Positions 60,417-64,000 of a stretch of 64,000 bases of DNA are shown piece by piece (position 1 is the stretch's first letter; every line of letters starts with the position of its first letter). The stretch covers positions 95,354 through 159,353 of the forward strand of contig NZ_AUGX01000016.1 of NCBI RefSeq assembly GCF_000422885.1, written 5' to 3'. The notes beneath the pieces were generated by a model, which saw only the letters and a list, made by a program, of their open reading frames with translations, was not told where the DNA came from and did not search any database. Source of the stretch: Ottowia thiooxydans DSM 14619. GTDB lineage: Bacteria; Pseudomonadota; Gammaproteobacteria; Burkholderiales; Burkholderiaceae_C. A program made the translations under genes and the position numbers.

Positions 60417-60710
60417 CCTGCAATCTGCAGCCCACAGGGTATCGCCGCCGTCGGGTCTGTAACTCCCTCTGGCGAAGTGGGCCTGGTGTTGCGTGCTCCT
60501 TGGGCGCCTGATTGCCCGTCGTTCCGCTGCTCATTTCCCCGCTGGGCGAATAGGGCGAGACGGGTTTCATCCCCCCAATTTCGACTTTCTTTCTCTGCTT
60601 CGCCGGTTGTGCTGGATACCGGGGATGCATTGGGAGTCGCTCCTACCTCCAACCGCCATGTCGGTGGGTTTCCCCCATGCGCGAAGTGCAATCTTGTTTG
60701 TTAAAGTGCA

Positions 60711-60742
60711 ATTATTCAATCTTGTATACAAGATTGAATAAT
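60711..60742. promoter_or_regulatory. 32-bp perfect palindrome, probable GntR operator
   Basis: The centre is TTGTATACAA, a usual FadR/VanR-type GntR half-site pair, flanked by AATC/GATT. A related TGTGTACAATA follows at about 60742-60752, and ATCTTGTTTG precedes. It lies 39 bases before the GntR gene, which suggests autoregulation of the whole operon. The rest of 60417-60710 has no supported gene. Confidence 0.75.
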
Positions 60743-60781
60743 GTGTACAATAAAAGCGTGAACAACATGGATTGACCTCGT

Positions 60782-61459
60782 ATGCAGCCTCGCGCCCCCG
60801 TTGAGCCCACTGATTCCGCAGAAGCGCGCCCCAACACGCACGATGGGGTTTACCAATCAATCCGTGAGCGCATCCTGAGCATGGTCAACACGATTGAGGA
60901 GCCAGTACACCTGCGTGAAGAAGATGTGGCCCAGGAGTTGTCTGTCAGCCGAACGCCGGTCCGAGAGGCGTTGAAGCGCCTGGGTCAAGAGGGATTGCTC
61001 AGCTTGCAGCCGCGTCGCGGCGCTGTGCTTATGCCGGTGACGCACAAGGAGTACACAGACTGGCTAAAGCTGCGAGCGGAGCTCGAGTCATTTACCGCGA
61101 GCGAAGCGGCACTGAATGCGTCCAAGCGCGATGTTGACCATCTGAGGTCCATCTTTGCCCCGTTCAACGAGAGCAATCTGAGCGAGCGCGCAGATGAGTA
61201 CGCCGCAGCCAATGTGGCGTTCCACGCCGATCTTATGCGTTTGGCGAACAACGTGGTGCTGGAGAAGATCTGGAAATCTTTTGGCCACGGCCAGATGTTG
61301 CGCTTCAAGACTATCCAACGCCTGAACCGCGCTCACGACTCTCTACGTGAGCATCTGGACATCATTGATGCCATCAATGCGCGCGACGCTGAGTTGGCAT
61401 CGCAACTTGCGAAATCCCATGTGTTGGGCCTGCTCGGCCAAGTCAACAAGAGCCGTTAG
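60782..61459 (+). CDS. GntR/FadR-family transcriptional regulator
   Basis: 225 residues. The winged helix VYQSIRERILSMVNTIEEPVHLREEDVAQELSVSRTPVREALKRLGQEGLLSLQPRRGAVLMPV is clear. The FCD domain (WLKLRAELESFTASEAALNA, FHADLMRLANN, HDSLREHLDIIDAINARDAELA) follows. It is first in a co-directional operon with a FAH-type hydrolase, a Bug receptor and a RidA protein, 31 bp before the next gene. The palindrome at 60711-60742 is its likely operator. Confidence 0.92.
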   Translation: MQPRAPVEPTDSAEARPNTHDGVYQSIRERILSMVNTIEEPVHLREEDVAQELSVSRTPVREALKRLGQEGLLSLQPRRGAVLMPVTHKEYTDWLKLRAELESFTASEAALNASKRDVDHLRSIFAPFNESNLSERADEYAAANVAFHADLMRLANNVVLEKIWKSFGHGQMLRFKTIQRLNRAHDSLREHLDIIDAINARDAELASQLAKSHVLGLLGQVNKSR

Positions 61460-61490
61460 TTTGAATTTGCTTACTTCTTATCTGGAAGAC

Positions 61491-62423
61491 ATGAAATTTT
61501 TTACCTATGAAATCGATTCGGCCGCTCCGCGTTTAGGGGTGGTGTTGGGGGAGGGGGGCGCATTCGATGTGACAGAGCTTCTCGCGCATTCGTTGGCTCC
61601 AAAATCCCGGAGCAACATTCCGCAGAATTTGCTTTCACTCATCGCGTTGCCTGATCAGGGGGCATCGACCATGGCGGACATCAGCGCGGCCCCGCAGGAG
61701 GCAAAAGACAAGTGCCAGATCAATCTGGAGAGCATCGTGTGGTGTGCGCCCATCGTTCGGCCACGCCGCAACGTGTTCTGCGTGGGACGCAACTACAAGG
61801 CCCACATCATTGAGGGCAATGTGGCGCGTGGCCGGAACATTAATGATTTTCCGAGAGCGGTGGAGTTCTTCACCAAGCCTCCCTCCACGGTGAGAGGGCA
61901 TCAACGCGCCGTGAGCAACCACCAGGCAAGCACGCAGAAGTTGGATTACGAGGTGGAGCTCGCCATCGTGATCGGCAAGCGGGGCATCAACATCGCTGAG
62001 AAGGACGCGATGGACCATGTGTTTGGCTACACCATCCTCAATGACATCACCGCGCGCGATCTTCAAGATCTTCACGGGCAGTGGTTCAAGGGTAAGGGGC
62101 TTGACGGCACGTGCCCGATGGGGCCTTATGTGGTTCCCAGCCAGTTCATAGAGCAGCCGCACAAGCTGCGCATCGCGCTGAGCGTGAATGGTGAACCGCG
62201 CCAGGATTCCAACACGGCGGATCTGCTTTTCAGCATTCCCCAGATCGTGAGCCAGTTGTCGAATGGCATGGCCTTGGAGCCCGGCGATGTGATTGCCACA
62301 GGTACGCCATCCGGCGTGGGCCTTGGCTTGACGCCGCAGAAATTCTTGAAACCAGGTGACGTGATCACCGCCCATATTGAGTCAATCGGTGAGTTGACCA
62401 ACACCATCAGCCTAGGAGATTGA
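61491..62423 (+). CDS. Fumarylacetoacetate hydrolase-family protein
   Basis: 310 residues from the ATG at 61491; the longer frame from 61347 overlaps the regulator. FCVGRNYKAHIIEG, FFTKPPSTVRGHQ and LDYEVELAIVIGKRGINI provide the metal-binding glutamates, and TILNDITARDLQDLHGQWFKGKGLDGTCPMGPYVV matches FAH-type C-C hydrolases and 2-keto-3-deoxy acid-processing enzymes. IATGTPSGVGLGLTPQKFLKPGDVI is the C-terminal motif. Expected to cleave a beta-diketone or decarboxylate/hydrate a keto acid. It leads directly into the Bug gene (3 bp). Confidence 0.9.
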   Translation: MKFFTYEIDSAAPRLGVVLGEGGAFDVTELLAHSLAPKSRSNIPQNLLSLIALPDQGASTMADISAAPQEAKDKCQINLESIVWCAPIVRPRRNVFCVGRNYKAHIIEGNVARGRNINDFPRAVEFFTKPPSTVRGHQRAVSNHQASTQKLDYEVELAIVIGKRGINIAEKDAMDHVFGYTILNDITARDLQDLHGQWFKGKGLDGTCPMGPYVVPSQFIEQPHKLRIALSVNGEPRQDSNTADLLFSIPQIVSQLSNGMALEPGDVIATGTPSGVGLGLTPQKFLKPGDVITAHIESIGELTNTISLGD

Positions 62424-62426
62424 AAA

Positions 62427-63389
62427 ATGAAAATCCGTTTCGCACTTGCCCTCTCGATGACGGTCCTCGTTCCCATTACGGCGATGGCGCAAAACTATCC
62501 AGCCAAGGCCATCACCATCGTGGTGCCTTTTCCCGCCGGTGGAACTCTGGACAATCTGACCCGCTCAATCGGTCAGAAGCTTGGTGAAAACCTGAAGCAG
62601 CCTGTTTTGGTAGACAACAAACCTGGCGCCGGTACAACCATAGGTACGGAATTCGTAGCACGTGCCAAGCCAGACGGCTACACCTTTGGCATGGTGGCCA
62701 ACAGCTTCACCATCAACCCCAGTCTTTATGACAATCTGAGGTACAACACTTCGGAAGACTTCATTCCCATCGCCATGCTGGCCTATACGCCTCATGTGCT
62801 GGTAGCCAGCCCACAACTGGGCATCACCCAATTGGGAGAGTTGATGGAGTCTGCAAAAAAATCTCCAGGCAAGCTCTCGTTCGCCTCGTTCGGTAGCGGG
62901 ACTTCATCGCATATTGCCATCGAGGTGTTCAAGTCGCTGGCGAAGATCGACGTGTCACATGTGCCCTACAAGGGCCAAGCCCCTGCACTCAATGATCTTC
63001 TGGGTGGCCACGTCAATATGATGTTTGCGAACTTGCCGGATGTTCTGCCGCATATCCAATCGGGCAAGCTGCGTGCAATCGCCATCGTTAACGATGTGCG
63101 CACGAAAACGGCGCCGAACATTCCAACGTTCAAGGAGTTGGGTTACGCATCATTCCAGTCGAATTCCTGGTACGGAATGATTGCACCGAAGAGCACTCCG
63201 GCCAGCATCATCAGCAAGATCGATGCAGAGCTGAAGTCCATCGTGAAATCAGAAGAAATCCAGAAGCGACTGGCTGAACAAGGCCTTGAGGTTGCATCGA
63301 TGAGCTCCGCAGATTTCAAGTCGTTCATTGCTGACGAAATCAAGAAATCAGAAAAGATCGTCAAGGCCTCCGGGGCCACCGTCAATTGA
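62427..63389 (+). CDS. Bug/TctC-family periplasmic solute-binding protein
   Basis: 320 residues with signal peptide (ALALSMTVLVPITAMAQNYP). IVVPFPAGGTLDNLTRSIGQKLGENLKQPVLVDNKPGAGTTIGTEFVARAKPDGYT is the classic Bug signature. SHVPYKGQAPALNDLLGGHVNMMF follows. It is translationally close to the FAH gene and likely binds the compound the operon degrades. No membrane components nearby. Confidence 0.93.
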   Translation: MKIRFALALSMTVLVPITAMAQNYPAKAITIVVPFPAGGTLDNLTRSIGQKLGENLKQPVLVDNKPGAGTTIGTEFVARAKPDGYTFGMVANSFTINPSLYDNLRYNTSEDFIPIAMLAYTPHVLVASPQLGITQLGELMESAKKSPGKLSFASFGSGTSSHIAIEVFKSLAKIDVSHVPYKGQAPALNDLLGGHVNMMFANLPDVLPHIQSGKLRAIAIVNDVRTKTAPNIPTFKELGYASFQSNSWYGMIAPKSTPASIISKIDAELKSIVKSEEIQKRLAEQGLEVASMSSADFKSFIADEIKKSEKIVKASGATVN

Positions 63390-63433
63390 TTCACAAGCAG
63401 TTTTCCTGCACCCTATCTATCTAAGGAGAAATC

Positions 63434-63814
63434 ATGGCCAAGAAAATCATCCGTTCAGACAAAGTCACACCTCCTAAGGCGCCGCTTTCCCCGGCTGTAG
63501 TATCAAATGGTTTTGTGTTTGTCTCAGGCCAACCCGCGTTCTATGGTGATCGCCAGATTGCCCATGGTGACTTCAACGCGCAGATGCACCAGGTCATGAA
63601 GAACCTGATTGCCTTGCTTGAAGAGGCTGGCAGCAATCTTGAAAAAGTCGTCAAGGTCAACGTGATTCTGAAGCATTCCACGGACTTCGCGAAGATGAAC
63701 GAGATCTACAAGACCTACTTCACCGAAGGCAACTATCCCGCCCGGACTACCATTGCAGCGGACATGGGGTACGACGACTTCCTGCTCGAGATCGAATGCA
63801 CCGCTGAAGTATGA
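63434..63814 (+). CDS. RidA family protein
   Basis: 126 residues, the usual RidA length. SNGFVFVSGQPAFYGDRQI, NLIALLEEAGSNLEKVVKVNVILKHSTDFAKMNEIYKTYF and YPARTTIAADMGYDDFLLEIECTAEV fit the fold; the conserved arginine is in PARTTI. AAGGAG precedes the ATG by about 8 bases. Likely removes imine intermediates or hydrolyses a related compound for the operon. A hairpin at about 63826-63853 may end transcription. Confidence 0.92.
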   Translation: MAKKIIRSDKVTPPKAPLSPAVVSNGFVFVSGQPAFYGDRQIAHGDFNAQMHQVMKNLIALLEEAGSNLEKVVKVNVILKHSTDFAKMNEIYKTYFTEGNYPARTTIAADMGYDDFLLEIECTAEV

Positions 63815-63825
63815 TTTAGTAGGCA

Positions 63826-63853
63826 GGCCAGCACAGCGGTGGCTCGGCTGGCT
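63826..63853 (+). terminator. Possible terminator after the RidA gene
   Basis: GCCAGC (63827-63832) pairs with GCTGGC (63847-63852) around a 14-base GC-rich loop, and GCGTTTT follows. The remaining bases to 64000 hold only a degraded interspersed repeat. Confidence 0.4.
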
Positions 63854-64000
63854 TGCGTTTTATGAAAACTCCATTTAGGTTGAGCTTGCGGAAACCTCGC
63901 GCAAGGCTTCGACAGGCTTGTATGGTTTGGTTTCCATCAACCAACCATGAAGAAAGGGCGAGGAGCCGGGATGGAGGGACATCGACGGGCATCGGCCATT

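Noticed and set aside
1..64000. CRISPR arrays and complete insertion sequences
   Set aside because: No regularly spaced repeats and no intact transposase gene were found on either strand.

Overview
The window looks like the chromosome of a betaproteobacterium of the order Burkholderiales. The evidence is a zapA/zapB-like pair, two Bug/TctC-type solute receptors, AAHS-type MFS and hydantoinase catabolic clusters, high GC in the core genes and a B12 salvage operon. Family level cannot be settled from the sequence alone.

Layout. (1) 1-5029: the right part of an AT-rich integrative mobilizable element with a small promoter-to-terminator transcript, a NYN/LOTUS protein, a MOBQ relaxase (MobA/MobL), an oriT, a divergent MobC-like gene and a tyrosine integrase. 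It ends in a 14-bp sequence matching the 3' end of a tRNA-Ser. (2) 5172-5743: zapA and a zapB-like gene. (3) 5849-22322: a cobalamin region. An adenosylcobalamin riboswitch precedes btuB, then cobU, btuF, btuC, btuD, cobO, ogt, cbiB, a CobC-type aminotransferase and cobQ, mostly with 4-bp overlaps. cobT-cobS follow, and a CobC-type phosphatase lies past a large lipoprotein gene. Corrinoid import, adenosylation and nucleotide-loop assembly are covered; corrin-ring synthesis is not. (4) 22451-29076: two unrecognised genes, an AlkB-like dioxygenase behind a LexA-type box, an alpha/beta hydrolase, a lone Anbu peptidase and mutS.

(5) 29077-49600 is the most unusual part. The first ~70 codons of mutS plus ~165 bp of upstream DNA recur as diverged copies in the same orientation at 34474, 36685 and 48731/48890, separating blocks of accessory DNA. 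Block A holds restriction and umuC fragments, a GHKL-ATPase/nuclease fusion, an HNH protein and a PIN protein followed in frame by zinc ribbons. Block B is an AbiEi/AbiEii toxin-antitoxin pair. Block C is an 11-kb catabolic cluster (GntR regulator, glycerate kinase, ABC transporter, HyuA/HyuB, TIM-barrel isomerase, RidA, aminotransferase). After it come a decayed ArsR gene, a head-to-tail repeat junction and a decayed HTH gene. The pattern suggests that the 5' end of mutS is a recurrent insertion site whose start is replaced each time.

(6) 49645-63814: catabolic and regulatory genes (LysR, MFS, carboxylesterase; class A acid phosphatase; LuxR; Lrp divergent from diaminopropionate ammonia-lyase, Bug receptor and M20 hydrolase; GntR, FAH hydrolase, Bug receptor, RidA). 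Long perfect or near-perfect palindromes precede the Lrp and GntR genes and are probable operators.
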